Below are positions 16,549 through 25,734 of a DNA stretch of 44,778 bases, piece after piece. How positions within the stretch are numbered: the stretch's first letter is position 1; every line of letters begins with the position of its first letter. Position numbers and translations under genes: made by a program. The notes under the pieces are model-generated. The model searched no databases and was not told where the DNA came from. It saw only the letters and a program-made list of their open reading frames with translations. The stretch comes from Affinirhizobium lemnae (GTDB taxonomy: Bacteria; Pseudomonadota; Alphaproteobacteria; Rhizobiales; Rhizobiaceae), in NCBI RefSeq assembly GCF_022968395.1, contig NZ_JALJQZ010000032.1, forward strand, positions 1 to 44,778, written 5' to 3'.

Positions 16549-17271
16549 TTAAATCATTTCCCGTGCCGTTGGTCCGAACACGTCCTCGAATGCCTGCCTC
16601 AGCCTTACATCAACGTCCGTCATCAAGATCGGCAGGCCGAGATCCATGAGGCTGGTGACGCCGTGGGCGGAGATTCCGCAGGGCACGATCCCTGAAAAAT
16701 GCGAGAGGTCGGGATCGACATTGAGCGAAAGGCCGTGGAAGCTGACCCAGCGCCGCAAGCGGATGCCAAGTGCTGCAATCTTGTCCTCGGCCATTGATCC
16801 ATCTGGCAAAAGCGGCTTCTCCGGTCTGCGTACCCAGACACCGACGCGATCCTCACGGCGCTCGCCGCGAACATTCATGGAATCCAGGGTCCGGATGATC
16901 ACCTCTTCCAGCGCGGCGACATAACCACGCACATCCTGGCGTCGACGCTTGAGGTCCAGCATGACATAGGCCACGCGCTGGCCAGGTCCGTGATAGGTGT
17001 ATTCACCCCCGCGGCCTGTCGCGAACACGGGAAAGCGGTTCGGTTCGATCAGGTCAGCAGAATCGGCACTCGTGCCTGCTGTGTAGAGCGGCGGATGCTC
17101 CAGAAGCCAGACAAGTTCGTCCGCTTTGCCATCAGCAATCTCCGCTACCTCGCGTTCCATGACTGCTAGCGCATGGTCGTAAGGCACCAGATCATCAGAG
17201 ATTCTCCAGCGGACGGGCGGGGAACCCTCCTTCGGCAGCATGGAAATCTCAAGATCGGTGCGCGTCAGCAT
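16549..17271 (-). CDS. lipB: Octanoyltransferase LipB
   Basis: It transfers octanoate from acyl carrier protein to lipoyl domains, the first step of protein lipoylation, needed for GcvH and the 2-oxoacid dehydrogenases. The product is 240 residues, with the substrate motif [16 protein letters not shown], catalytic Lys174 ([11 protein letters not shown]) and the nucleophile Cys198 (GIVPCGI). [12 protein letters not shown] is also conserved. A second Met at residue 11 is a possible start. A functional link exists to gcvH in this window, although the genes are far apart. Confidence 0.96.
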   Translation of the reverse strand: MLTRTDLEISMLPKEGSPPVRWRISDDLVPYDHALAVMEREVAEIADGKADELVWLLEHPPLYTAGTSADSADLIEPNRFPVFATGRGGEYTYHGPGQRVAYVMLDLKRRRQDVRGYVAALEEVIIRTLDSMNVRGERREDRVGVWVRRPEKPLLPDGSMAEDKIAALGIRLRRWVSFHGLSLNVDPDLSHFSGIVPCGISAHGVTSLMDLGLPILMTDVDVRLRQAFEDVFGPTAREMI

Positions 17272-17459
17272 GGCATGGTTCTCTTTTTCCAGGATGCCCG
17301 CTTATATCCACAGGCGCAAAACCCTGCAAATGCGGCCTGCTTCACATATGGGGATTGTTTCGGGAAATTTATCTTTCAAAAAACTGTCACGGCGCTCTTG
17401 CGCGGGCCAAAACGCTTTGCTAGATGCTCCCTAGCCGACGCAAGAAGGCCTACCACGAT

Positions 17460-17544
17460 GCGGTCGTGGCGGAATTGGTAGACGCGCAGCGTTGAGGTCG
17501 CTGTGGGGCAACCCGTGGAAGTTCGAGTCTTCTCGACCGCACCA
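17460..17544 (+). tRNA. tRNA-Leu (GAG anticodon)
   Basis: An 85-base tRNA. The acceptor stem GCGGTCG (17460-17466) pairs with CGACCGC (17534-17540), followed by A and an encoded CCA. The anticodon stem CAGCG/CGCTG holds the loop TTGAGGT, so the anticodon is GAG. A long variable arm (GTGGGGCAACCCGT) marks a class II leucine tRNA. The T arm contains GTTCGAGTC. It is followed by a strong terminator and faces an integrase remnant, so the 3' end has probably served as an attachment site. Confidence 0.97.
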
Positions 17545-17551
17545 AGTACTT

Positions 17552-17590
17552 GAGAAAAGCGCTGATTTTTCAGCGCTTTTTCTCGTTTTT
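17552..17590 (+). terminator. Terminator of tRNA-Leu
   Basis: GAGAAAAGCGCTGA (17552-17565) pairs with TCAGCGCTTTTTCTC (17570-17584) with one bulged T, followed by GTTTTT. Confidence 0.85.
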
Positions 17591-17617
17591 GGGACAATGA
17601 TTTATAACGTTGTCCCA
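17590..17617. repeat. Inverted repeat between tRNA-Leu and integrase remnant
   Basis: TGGGACAA (17590-17597) and TTGTCCCA (17610-17617) form a perfect 8-bp inverted repeat with a 12-base centre. The position just beyond the integrase C-terminus and the tRNA end could mark an old recombination or arm-binding site, but this is inference from position only. Confidence 0.5.
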
Positions 17618-17654
17618 TTCACTGTTTCCAATCCACTTATCCAAGGGCTCGCTT

Positions 17655-18010
17655 TTAAAGGGTCCACCGCTCTACGCGGCGGGTGTAAACCTCGCTTGTC
17701 TTGGCTTCCGAGTGGCCAAGTATGGCCATGATTTCGTATTGGCTGCAGCCCATTTCAGCGAGCAACTCAGCCAAGCCTTCTCGGACACCATGTGCGGACA
17801 GGTACGCCAAACCGGCATCGATGCGCCAGCGCTTGAATATGGCAGACATGGCGTCACTGCTTGGGTATGGCTTACTGGGATGATACATGGGAGAAGAGCA
17901 ATCGCAGAATCTACCCAAATGGTGAAATAGTACATCCGGATGTTCCTTTTGAATTTCGCGCATGAGTCGGAGTGCAGTCTCTGTCGCTATGACGCGCTGT
18001 TCTCCGATAT
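17655..18010 (-). pseudogene. Tyrosine recombinase (phage/island integrase) C-terminal remnant
   Basis: The C-terminal catalytic part of a phage-type integrase. From the ATG at 17963 it encodes 102 residues with the diagnostic SAHGVREGLAELLAEMGCSQ (His-x-x-Arg), the AILGHSEAKTSEVYT box with its late His, and the catalytic Tyr near the end. The frame upstream of that Met still reads integrase-like sequence (IPNIGEQRVIATETALRLMREIQ) to about 18010. The N-terminal arm and core-binding domains are missing, so the gene is broken. It points at tRNA-Leu, as integrases of tRNA-inserted islands do. The rest of the element is gone; DUF1883 and rarA follow directly. Confidence 0.85.
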
Positions 18011-18201
18011 TTGGGATTACACATAAGTGATTGCTTCTCTCTAGTAATCAGAGATCGCCCCAATCGAGGAAAGGGAGCCTTGGTGGACTGATTGCTGGCG
18101 ATTACCAAAAGAAGACCAGCGATTTCGGGGGCCATCGCGCCTACCGAACTTTAACGCTTTGCGTTCTAACTAACGGACAGCAGACTGTTCTGGAGTTGGA
18201 A

Positions 18202-18522
18202 ATGGCAGGCCCGAGTTTTCGTTTCACACATTATGATCTCAAGCAGCAGCGCGCTGGCACCACGATCGAAGTGACAATGAGTGCGGTAAACAACGTGCGG
18301 CTGATGAATGCCACTGCCTGGCAGCGCTTCAACGAGCGCCTCGACTTCAAGTATATCGGAGGCGTTGCGAAAAAATCGCCGATCCGACTGGTCGTTCCGG
18401 AAGACGGAACGTGGCATCTCATCGTCGATGCGGAAGGCCACCATGGACTGGCAGATTCCTCCGTGAAAATGGTGGCACCACCTGCCAATAGCATTCCAGC
18501 GCCCAAGCAGAGCCGCGGTTAA
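18202..18522 (+). CDS. DUF1883 domain protein
   Basis: A 106-residue soluble protein matching the DUF1883 pattern: FRFTHYDLKQQRAGTTIEVT, then SAVNNVRLMNATAWQRF, YIGGVAKKSPIRLVVP, and GTWHLIVDAEGHHGLADSSVK. The predicted fold is an all-beta domain. Its function is not established; related domains are fused to TIR-like domains in some bacteria. I chose the ATG at 18202 because GGAG lies 6 bases upstream and the family sequence begins there; the open frame continues further upstream without support. Its stop shares bases with the convergent rarA stop (TTAA at 18519-18522). It lies next to the integrase scar and might be leftover cargo or a native gene. Confidence 0.78.
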   Translation: MAGPSFRFTHYDLKQQRAGTTIEVTMSAVNNVRLMNATAWQRFNERLDFKYIGGVAKKSPIRLVVPEDGTWHLIVDAEGHHGLADSSVKMVAPPANSIPAPKQSRG

Positions 18523-19835
18523 CGCGGACTTCGTTCGCGCCTCAGCTTGTCCCACCAGTCGAGTCGCTTGCGGATCTCGCGCTCGAAACCGCGTTCCGGT
18601 GGGTCGTAGAAAGTCACTCTGCCCATCTTTTCCGGGAAGTAATCCTGACCGGAAAAGGCATCAGGCTCGTCGTGATCATAGCGGTATCCGTCGCCATAGC
18701 CCTCACCCTTCATAAGCTTCGTGGGTGCGTTGAGAATATGCTTTGGCGGCACAAGAGAGCCGTGCTCCTTGGCGGCGCGCATCGCAGCCTTGTAGGCAGT
18801 GTAGACACCATTCGACTTAGGAGCGGTTGCCAGGTAAACGCAAGCCTGTGCTAGCGCGAGTTCACCCTCTGGCGACCCGAGATAGTTATAGGCATCCTTT
18901 GCTGCGTTACAGACCACCAATGCCTGCGGATCGGCCAGCCCGATGTCTTCCACCGCCATGCGAACCAGTCGGCGGCCTATGTAAAGAGGATCCTCACCCG
19001 CGTCGAACATTCGGCAAAGATAATAGAGTGCAGCATCGGGATCGGATCCGCGTACTGATTTATGAAGGGCAGAGATCAGATTGTAGTGGCCGTCCTGACT
19101 CTTATCATAGACTGGTGCTCGCCTCTGAACGATGATGCTCAAGCCGTCGACATCGAAGATTTCGTTCGCCCGGGCCGCACGCCAGACTTCTTCAGCAAGC
19201 GTCAGAACCGCACGTCCATCGCCATCCGCCATCCGTAGAAGTGCGCCGCGCGCGCTATCATCGAGCGGGAGCGGCTTGCCTTCGGCTTGCTCGGCACGCA
19301 GCAGCAGTTCGCTCAGGCTCTCCTCGTCATGGGAACGAAAGGTGAGCACCCGCGCCCTGGACAGGAGAGCGGCGTTCAATTCGAAACTCGGGTTCTCTGT
19401 TGTTGCACCGACAAGGATCACCGTGCCGTCTTCCATGACCGGCAGGAAGCTGTCCTGCTGCGCCCGGTTGAAGCGATGAATCTCATCGACGAACAGCAAT
19501 GTCTGTCGCCCATCATGCCTGCGCAGCCGTGCTGTCTCGAACACTTTCTTGAGGTCGGCCACACCCGAAAAAATGGCGGATATCTGCTCGAACGCCAGAC
19601 CGGCTTCGCCAGACAGCAATCTGGCGACCGTCGTTTTACCAGTCCCGGGCGGTCCCCAGAAGATCATCGATCCGAGCGAACCCGACGCTATCATCCGGCG
19701 CAGGACGCCATCTTCGCCCGTGAGGTGCGATTGGCCCGTTACCTCCATAAGGGAGGTGGGGCGCAGCCGGTCCGCGAGCGGTCGAAGATTGGCGACGGCT
19801 TCCGGAATCCTGGGAGCGAATAAATCGCCGCTCAT
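18519..19835 (-). CDS. rarA: Replication-associated recombination protein A (MgsA/RarA AAA+ ATPase)
   Basis: An AAA+ ATPase of the clamp-loader group, 438 residues, that acts at stalled replication forks. It shows Walker A GPPGTGKTTVARLL, Walker B LLFVDEIHRFNRAQQD, sensor 1 VGATTENPSFELNAALLSR, and the C-terminal tetramerisation segment starting HYNLISALHKSVRGSDPDAALYYL. I chose the ATG at 19833-19835 (MSGDLFAPRIPE), which overlaps the upstream protease stop as ATGA. The longer frame to 19886 reads through the protease gene end. The overlap implies coupled translation with the DegP-like gene. Confidence 0.96.
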   Translation of the reverse strand: MSGDLFAPRIPEAVANLRPLADRLRPTSLMEVTGQSHLTGEDGVLRRMIASGSLGSMIFWGPPGTGKTTVARLLSGEAGLAFEQISAIFSGVADLKKVFETARLRRHDGRQTLLFVDEIHRFNRAQQDSFLPVMEDGTVILVGATTENPSFELNAALLSRARVLTFRSHDEESLSELLLRAEQAEGKPLPLDDSARGALLRMADGDGRAVLTLAEEVWRAARANEIFDVDGLSIIVQRRAPVYDKSQDGHYNLISALHKSVRGSDPDAALYYLCRMFDAGEDPLYIGRRLVRMAVEDIGLADPQALVVCNAAKDAYNYLGSPEGELALAQACVYLATAPKSNGVYTAYKAAMRAAKEHGSLVPPKHILNAPTKLMKGEGYGDGYRYDHDEPDAFSGQDYFPEKMGRVTFYDPPERGFEREIRKRLDWWDKLRRERSPR

Positions 19836-21232
19836 CTGAAGAATTGACGGATACGCTGGCCGCCACGCTCGATCTCTACACGCCAAAAGCCAGGATTGTC
19901 TTCCACCAAAGCGGCCATGGCTTTTGTGGATGGCACAGGATCGCCGTTCACCGATACTATGATATCACCCACCTGGAAACCAAGACGCGCACCCGGAGAG
20001 TTTTTGACGACTTCCGTGACAACAACCCCGGTCTTGTCTGTCGGCAGACGCACTTCTGTTGCAAGACGCGGCGAGAGATTGGCAACTCGCAATCCGGCAA
20101 AGGGATTTCGGCCCTCGATCAGGCGAACATCGCGCGGCACGCTTTCCGGAGCGGCACCAATGACCATGCTGAGTTCACGCTGTGCGCCACCCTGCTGGAC
20201 GGTCAGCTTCGTTGAATTACCAAGGCCAGCTGTCGTCAAGCGATACCAAAGCGCATCTGGGTGTTCGACCGATATGCCGTTGACGCCCGTTACCACTTCG
20301 CCAGCCTTCAAGCCGGCTTTGTCTGCCGGACCCCCCTCAGTCACGCTAACCACCAAAGCGCCCCGCGCCGTCTTCAACCCGAGCGCTTCCGCGACTTCGG
20401 AGGTAACCGGCTGGAAGGTTGCACCAACATAGGGACGCTCGAACGATTTCTTGCCGGCTTCTGCCGCCTGAAGGAAGACCTTGACGAGATTAGCGGGAAT
20501 AGCAAATCCAATGCCGTTCGAACCGCCGCCCCTGGAGAAGATCGCGGTATTGATGCCGATCAGCTCGCCTTTCATGTTCATCAAGGCGCCCCCGGAATTG
20601 CCGGGATTGATTGAGGCATCCGTCTGGATGAAGAAGCCGACGTCGCCGTCGGTCACCTGATTACGGGCAAGTGCGGAGACAATGCCACTCGTCACGGTCT
20701 GCCCAACGCCAAAGGGATTTCCGATTGCCAGAACCAGATCGCCGACCTCTACCGCGTCGGAATTGCCGATTCCGAGAACCGGGAACTGCTCATTTGCTTT
20801 GATCTTCAGGACAGCCAGATCGATGCTTTCGTCTTTCAGCAGGACTTCACATGGGAATTCACGTCCGTCCGGAAGTGCGATTTTGATGTCGTCAGCGCCT
20901 TCAATGACGTGCGTATTCGTCACGACGAGCCCATTCTGGGAAACGATTACCCCGGACCCCAGCGAAGACTGCTTCTCCGACCGGTTCGGCATGCGCTGGT
21001 TGAAAAAACGTTCAAAGAAAGGGTCGCCCGCGAAGGGATTGAGCCGCTGCACCACACGCTCAGCATAGACGTTGACCACCGCTCCTGCGGTCTGTTTCAC
21101 AAGCGGCGCAAAAGATAGCTGCATTTGCTGTTGACTTTGCGGAAGCGTCTTTTCCTGCGCCATGACAGGCAGCGGCTGCAGGAATGCCAAGGCTATCAAC
21201 ATACTGAATAGGGTTTTCGGCAGGTGGAGCAT
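19832..21232 (-). CDS. DegP/Do-family periplasmic serine protease
   Basis: A 466-residue HtrA-family protease with a signal peptide (MLHLPKTLFSMLIALAFLQPLPVMAQ). The chymotrypsin-like domain has the full triad: His108 (VVTNTHVIEG), Asp138 (SIDLAVLKI) and Ser213 (NPGNSGGAL). Two PDZ domains follow, at about 260-350 and 375-460. It should degrade or refold misfolded envelope proteins. I chose the ATG at 21230-21232, preceded by GAGGAATCAC, over the longer frame from 21250. It is first of a two-gene unit with rarA (4-base overlap). DegP versus DegQ cannot be settled here. Confidence 0.95.
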   Translation of the reverse strand: MLHLPKTLFSMLIALAFLQPLPVMAQEKTLPQSQQQMQLSFAPLVKQTAGAVVNVYAERVVQRLNPFAGDPFFERFFNQRMPNRSEKQSSLGSGVIVSQNGLVVTNTHVIEGADDIKIALPDGREFPCEVLLKDESIDLAVLKIKANEQFPVLGIGNSDAVEVGDLVLAIGNPFGVGQTVTSGIVSALARNQVTDGDVGFFIQTDASINPGNSGGALMNMKGELIGINTAIFSRGGGSNGIGFAIPANLVKVFLQAAEAGKKSFERPYVGATFQPVTSEVAEALGLKTARGALVVSVTEGGPADKAGLKAGEVVTGVNGISVEHPDALWYRLTTAGLGNSTKLTVQQGGAQRELSMVIGAAPESVPRDVRLIEGRNPFAGLRVANLSPRLATEVRLPTDKTGVVVTEVVKNSPGARLGFQVGDIIVSVNGDPVPSTKAMAALVEDNPGFWRVEIERGGQRIRQFFR

Positions 21233-21454
21233 GTGATTCCTCTTCAACAAAGCGATGGTGACCTTGTAGCTGGATAGGTTAGAAATGAAAGATGGCCGAA
21301 CAAGGTGAAAGATGATCGTGGCTGGTTACTTAGGATCACCGCTGAGAAATGCCAGAAGCTGCGACAGGGATGATGCCAAAGCCGCTTTCGATGACACCCG
21401 TGTGGAACCATTTTGCAGCTCATCCGTAATTTCCGCTCAAGACGGAGATACCTG

Positions 21455-21817
21455 ATGACCCATGTCAAACCAGCGCTTCTGGTAGCCGTTCTGGCGACCC
21501 TTTCAAGCAACATCCTGCTGCCAGAAACAAGCCATGCTGCCAGCTTCGATTGCACGAAGAGCGAGCTTGCGGCAGACGAAAAGACGATTTGCGAAGACAG
21601 GACCCTGAACGATCTCGACGTCAAAATGGCCACGACTTTTGAAATTCTTACCGGCTTGATGCCTATGGGGAACCGGGATCTGGTGCGGGATGAGCAAGCG
21701 ACTTGGCTGAAGAAGCGAACGACATGTGGAAGCGAGGCGGCTTGCTTGCGAAGTGCGTATGAGGAGCGATTGAAGCAACTCAACGAGGCCTATAAGGGAT
21801 TGATCAAGCCCCTTTAG
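21455..21817 (+). CDS. Secreted LprI/DUF1311-like protein
   Basis: A 120-residue protein with a signal peptide (MTHVKPALLVAVLATLSSNILL...SHAASFD). The mature part has the DUF1311/LprI pattern: FDCTKSELAADEKTICEDRTLNDLDVKMA with paired Cys, then RDEQATWLKKRTTCGSEAACLRSAYEERL. Members of this family include lysozyme inhibitors, so an envelope-protection role is possible. I chose the ATG at 21455 because GGAGATACCTG precedes it. The stop codon TAG sits exactly at the border of a MITE: its TA is the target dinucleotide and its G is the first base of the element. Confidence 0.82.
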   Translation: MTHVKPALLVAVLATLSSNILLPETSHAASFDCTKSELAADEKTICEDRTLNDLDVKMATTFEILTGLMPMGNRDLVRDEQATWLKKRTTCGSEAACLRSAYEERLKQLNEAYKGLIKPL

Positions 21818-22084
21818 GGTCAAAACTCAATCAGGATTTGGAGCGTGGTATGGGAGAAAATCGTTCAGTTATAGAAGCGAAGCCGCCGGTGGATCCAATA
21901 TCCATCAAGGATTCGCGACGCAGAAATGAGCGATTTTCGCCATATCCCTGCGGGACGCGGTGGATTTTCTCTGCGAAGGCGTCGAAAAGGCTTTGTGGAG
22001 TGGCGCTCCACGGCAGCCTCTTCTCCTGTTCGCCAACAAAATCCGCTCGCGCCACGCCCGAAACCTGATTGAGTTTTGACCCTA
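21815..22084. mobile_element. MITE-like element with 19-bp terminal inverted repeats and TA flanks
   Basis: A 266-bp element (21817-22082). The left end GGGTCAAAACTCAATCAGG (21817-21835) is perfectly repeated in inverse at 22064-22082, and the match continues imperfectly over about ten more bases (TTTgGaGCGTGG against TTTCGGGCGTGG). Both ends are flanked by TA, the target duplication of IS630/Tc1-mariner transposons. There is no transposase frame inside. An inner imperfect inverted repeat (about 21849-21867 with 21929-21947) and a short hairpin (GTGGAG/CTCCAC near 22000) suggest strong folding. It is probably a non-autonomous element mobilised by an IS630-type transposase elsewhere. Confidence 0.8.
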
Positions 22085-22153
22085 GAGCGGGGTTTGATCT
22101 AATGCCGGAAGAGCGACCAGTCACCAGCGGTCCCGGTCGCCCTAGGCCGGGAA

Positions 22154-22498
22154 TCAATCCCAGCTAAAGCCTTTATCTTTCATGTAGATATTGCTGACAC
22201 CCTTGCACCAGTCGACCTTGAAGTCGTCTGCACCGTATCCATCCCAGCTCACGCGGAATGGAACGACGCAATTTCCTTCGTTGCTGAACCAGTCCATGTT
22301 GGCGTATTCGCCCGGCCTAATACGCGAATCGAGCCAGTTCTCGCTCCATTTGCCATTCTGGTATGTATAGAAGCCATTTATGGTGTAGCCATTGGCTCTG
22401 TTGTGAAGTCTAAACGCATAATCGCTGGCAGATGCAGGAATGCTTGCAAATGCAGATGCTGCGAACGCCAGGCAAAGTGCCAAGCCGAGCTTTTTCAT
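22154..22498 (-). CDS. Small secreted protein, unknown function
   Basis: I do not recognise the family with confidence. The product is 114 residues with a signal peptide (MKKLGLALCLAFAASAFASIPASA). The mature domain of about 90 residues is rich in Trp, Tyr and Asn, with two Cys (EGNCVVPFRV and VDWCKGVSN) that could form a disulphide, and ends YMKDKGFSWD. A beta-rich extracytoplasmic fold is likely. I chose the ATG at 22496-22498 because GAGGA lies 7 bases upstream; the longer frame to 22567 has no support. It lies between the MITE and the ilvD terminator region. Confidence 0.7.
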   Translation of the reverse strand: MKKLGLALCLAFAASAFASIPASASDYAFRLHNRANGYTINGFYTYQNGKWSENWLDSRIRPGEYANMDWFSNEGNCVVPFRVSWDGYGADDFKVDWCKGVSNIYMKDKGFSWD

Positions 22499-22618
22499 GG
22501 ATAAGTCCTCAGAAGCAAAGATGGGGGACAACAAGACTTGAAGATCGTTCGATCTTCTGTTGGACACAATACTTTCAGTTCATGAATACGATCTGAATAC
22601 AAAATGTGATATATATTC

Positions 22619-22652
22619 TGAATTTATAGGATTTCCTCCAACTATAAATTCA
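22619..22652. repeat. 11-bp AT-rich inverted repeat
   Basis: TGAATTTATAG and CTATAAATTCA are perfectly complementary around a 12-base loop. It lies in the gap between the ilvD terminator and the start of the small secreted protein gene. It could be an operator or a second terminator stem; its role is not clear. Confidence 0.5.
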
Positions 22653-22653
22653 A

Positions 22654-22682
22654 ACAAAAAAAGCGCCCGCTGAGCGAGCGCC
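22654..22682 (-). terminator. Rho-independent terminator of ilvD
   Basis: On the minus strand, GCGCUCGCU and AGCGGGCGC form a GC-rich stem (22663-22681) followed by a run of seven or more Ts (plus-strand As at 22655-22662), 30 bases downstream of the ilvD stop. Confidence 0.88.
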
Positions 22683-22712
22683 TCTCTGATAATCAACCAA
22701 CCCTAAAACTGA

Positions 22713-24548
22713 TTATTCCGGGAGAATTCGGACCGCGCCCTTGTCCGCGCTGGATGCAAAAGCAGCATAGGCTTTCAATGCCGTTGTTACGTTACGCTTG
22801 CGCGGCGCAACCGGCTTCCAGCCCAGCTTATCCTGCTCGGCACGCCGAGCGGCCAGTTCGCTATCGGTGACCTTCAGGTTGATTGTACGGTTCGGAATAT
22901 CGATTTCGATCAGATCGCCGTTCTTGACCAGCCCAATTGCCCCGCCGTTTGCCGCTTCCGGTGAAGCATGACCGATCGAGAGACCGGAGGTACCGCCCGA
23001 AAAGCGGCCATCGGTGATGAGCGCGCAGGCCTTGCCCAGGCCTTTCGACTTCAAGTAGCTCGTCGGGTACAGCATTTCCTGCATGCCCGGCCCACCCTTC
23101 GGTCCCTCGTAACGGATCACGACGACATCACCCGCGACAACCTCGTTGCCAAGAATCGACTTAACAGCCGCATCCTGGCTTTCGTAGACCTTGGCAGGTC
23201 CGGTGAACTTGAGAATCGATTCATCAACACCAGCGGTTTTGACGATGCAGCCATCCAGCGCGATATTTCCGTAAAGCACCGCCAAGCCACCATCCTTCGA
23301 GAATGGGCTTTCAACCGAGCGGATAACGCCCTTTTCGCTGTCCGTATCGAGATCGTCCCAGCGTGAAGACTGAGAAAACGCAACTTGAGTGGGCACTCCA
23401 CCCGGAGCCGCCTTGAAGAAGGTTCGAACGGTTTCCGAGTTGGTGCGTGTGATATCCCACCGGTTGATGGCATCGCCGAGCGTTGCTTCGTGGACGGTCT
23501 TGCAGTCAGTGTTCAACAGACCGCCCCGCTCCAACTCGCCCAGAATGCGCATGATACCGCCTGCGCGATGGACATCTTCCATATGGACGTCCTGCTTCGC
23601 AGGCGCGACCTTCGACAGGCATGGCACCTTGCGCGAGAGGCGGTCGATATCATCCATCGTGAAATCGACCCCGCCTTCGTGGGCCGCGGCAAGAATGTGC
23701 AAAACGGTGTTTGTCGATCCGCCCATGGCAATATCGAGTGCCATGGCATTTTCGAACGCCTGCTTCGTGGCGATGTTGCGCGGCAGCACGCCCTCGTCTT
23801 CCTGCTCGTAGTAACGGCGGGCAAGATCCACGATCAGATGACCGGCCTCGACGAACAGCCGCTTACGATCCGAATGGGTTGCGAGAGTAGAACCATTGCC
23901 CGGGAGCGAAAGACCAAGGGCCTCTGTCAAGCAGTTCATGGAATTCGCCGTGAACATGCCGGAGCAGGAACCGCAGGTGGGACAAGCCGAACGCTCGATG
24001 ACGGCCACTTCCTCATCCGAAATCTTGTCATCTGCAGCAGCGACCATCGCATCGACCAGATCGAGCGCCACAGTCTTGCCATGCAAAACGACCTTGCCGG
24101 CTTCCATCGGACCACCGGAAACGAACACGGCCGGGATATTGAGGCGCATTGCAGCATTCAGCATGCCGGGCGTGATCTTGTCGCAGTTCGAAATGCAGAC
24201 CATGGCATCAGCACAATGGGCATTCACCATGTATTCCACGCTGTCGGCAATGATCTCGCGCGAGGGCAGCGAATAGAGCATGCCATCGTGCCCCATCGCG
24301 ATTCCGTCATCTACCGCGATCGTATTAAATTCCTTGGCAATGCCACCGGCTGCTTCAATCTCGCGTGCGACCAGTTGGCCGAGATCCTTCAGGTGTACGT
24401 GGCCGGGCACAAACTGGGTAAAGGAGTTAACGACAGCAATGATGGGCTTGCCAAAATCACTGTCTTTCACGCCGGTAGCACGCCACAAACCGCGCGCACC
24501 CGCCATATTGCGGCCGTGAGTCGTCGTTCTGGACCGGTAAGCAGGCAT
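22713..24548 (-). CDS. ilvD: Dihydroxy-acid dehydratase
   Basis: An iron-sulfur enzyme that dehydrates dihydroxy-isovalerate and dihydroxy-methylvalerate to the 2-oxo acids in valine, isoleucine, leucine and pantothenate synthesis. It has 611 residues, the full length. Cluster cysteines include Cys122 ([13 protein letters not shown]) and one in [18 protein letters not shown]. Asp/Glu and Lys motifs around [18 protein letters not shown] are intact. It is monocistronic with its own terminator, and divergent from msrP with a gap of about 240 bases. Regulation by attenuation is not visible. Confidence 0.97.
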   Translation of the reverse strand: MPAYRSRTTTHGRNMAGARGLWRATGVKDSDFGKPIIAVVNSFTQFVPGHVHLKDLGQLVAREIEAAGGIAKEFNTIAVDDGIAMGHDGMLYSLPSREIIADSVEYMVNAHCADAMVCISNCDKITPGMLNAAMRLNIPAVFVSGGPMEAGKVVLHGKTVALDLVDAMVAAADDKISDEEVAVIERSACPTCGSCSGMFTANSMNCLTEALGLSLPGNGSTLATHSDRKRLFVEAGHLIVDLARRYYEQEDEGVLPRNIATKQAFENAMALDIAMGGSTNTVLHILAAAHEGGVDFTMDDIDRLSRKVPCLSKVAPAKQDVHMEDVHRAGGIMRILGELERGGLLNTDCKTVHEATLGDAINRWDITRTNSETVRTFFKAAPGGVPTQVAFSQSSRWDDLDTDSEKGVIRSVESPFSKDGGLAVLYGNIALDGCIVKTAGVDESILKFTGPAKVYESQDAAVKSILGNEVVAGDVVVIRYEGPKGGPGMQEMLYPTSYLKSKGLGKACALITDGRFSGGTSGLSIGHASPEAANGGAIGLVKNGDLIEIDIPNRTINLKVTDSELAARRAEQDKLGWKPVAPRKRNVTTALKAYAAFASSADKGAVRILPE

Positions 24549-24789
24549 GGTGTTATCCTCGATTCAAAATCCGCCAGCCCTGTCGGCGGCAAGACCAATT
24601 GCTATGGCTAATCCCTACTCCAAAGGAATTTTGCTGTCACTATCAGCACAGGTCAAAGCGGTACGCCTCCAGCTCTCCGACATACACGAAAATGTTCCCC
24701 TCGATTTAATTTGCGTGAGGTCTGAAACTCTCCTCCAACAGTTTACGTAGTGATAGAAAGATCCAACATAGTGTTGAGAGAGAACTGCC

Positions 24790-25734
24790 ATGAGCGTCTA
24801 CCACCCTCCCAAAATCTCCTCGAACGAAATCACGCCCCAGCGGGTTTATCTGTCCCGTAGGACATTTATCGGCGGCGCAGCAGCAGGTCTCGTGCTTTCC
24901 GGAACGGCGGTGAGTGCCTCTGCTGCACCACTGCAGGCAAAGCCTGGGTCTTACAAGCTGGACGAAAAATTGACGCCAAAAGAGGCGGTGACGACCTATA
25001 ACAATTTCTACGAGTTTGGCGTCAACAAGTCCGATCCCGCTCAGAATTCGGGAGACTTCAAGCCGACACCTTGGGCTGTGGCGGTGGAAGGTCTTGTAAA
25101 CAAGCCGAAGACTTTCGGTCTGGAAGAACTGATGAAGATCCAGCTCGAGGAGCGAACCTATCGAATGCGCTGCGTTGAAGGATGGTCCATGGTGATTCCG
25201 TGGATCGGCTTTCCGCTTAAGGCCCTGCTCGATCAGGTGGAGCCACAGGGCAGTGCCAAATACGTCGCATTCGAAACCGTTGTGCGCCCTTCCGAGATGC
25301 CTGGCCAAAGCGGTTTCTTCCAACCTCTGTCCTGGCCTTATATTGAAGGGCTGCGCCTTGACGAGGCCGCTCATCCATTGACCATTCTGGCCGTTGGGCT
25401 CTACGGGGAAACCTTGCCCAATCAAAATGGGGCCCCTATCCGGCTGGTTGTGCCGTGGAAATACGGATTCAAGAGCATCAAGTCGGTCGTCAAGATCAAG
25501 CTCGTTGAAAAGCAGCCGGAAACAACGTGGAAGAATGCGAATGCCAAGGAGTATGGCTTCTATTCCAATGTGAATCCGGCCGTGGACCACCCACGCTGGA
25601 GCCAGGCCACAGAACAGCGAATTGGAGAGGGAAGCGGCTTGTTTCCTGACCGTAGGCCAACACTGCCGTTCAACGGCTATGCCGACGAAGTCGCTAGCCT
25701 CTATGCCGGAATGGACCTGAAGGCGAACTACTGA
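24790..25734 (+). CDS. msrP: Protein-methionine-sulfoxide reductase catalytic subunit
   Basis: A periplasmic molybdopterin oxidoreductase (YedY type) of 314 residues that repairs oxidised methionines in envelope proteins using electrons from MsrQ. A Tat signal begins with [12 protein letters not shown] at residues 22-33. The molybdenum ligand is Cys128 in [13 protein letters not shown], and the domain has [31 protein letters not shown] lies just before the ATG. The stop shares one base with the msrQ start (TGATG), so the genes are coupled. Confidence 0.96.
   Translation: MSVYHPPKISSNEITPQRVYLSRRTFIGGAAAGLVLSGTAVSASAAPLQAKPGSYKLDEKLTPKEAVTTYNNFYEFGVNKSDPAQNSGDFKPTPWAVAVEGLVNKPKTFGLEELMKIQLEERTYRMRCVEGWSMVIPWIGFPLKALLDQVEPQGSAKYVAFETVVRPSEMPGQSGFFQPLSWPYIEGLRLDEAAHPLTILAVGLYGETLPNQNGAPIRLVVPWKYGFKSIKSVVKIKLVEKQPETTWKNANAKEYGFYSNVNPAVDHPRWSQATEQRIGEGSGLFPDRRPTLPFNGYADEVASLYAGMDLKANY

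Noticed and set aside
17655..18010. A functional integrase
   Set aside because: The catalytic C-terminal boxes are present, but the N-terminal domains are missing and no partner genes or second attachment site are seen.
23385..24611. A 408-residue plus-strand frame over ilvD
   Set aside because: It is antisense to a full-length ilvD with intact catalytic motifs and has no recognisable domain.
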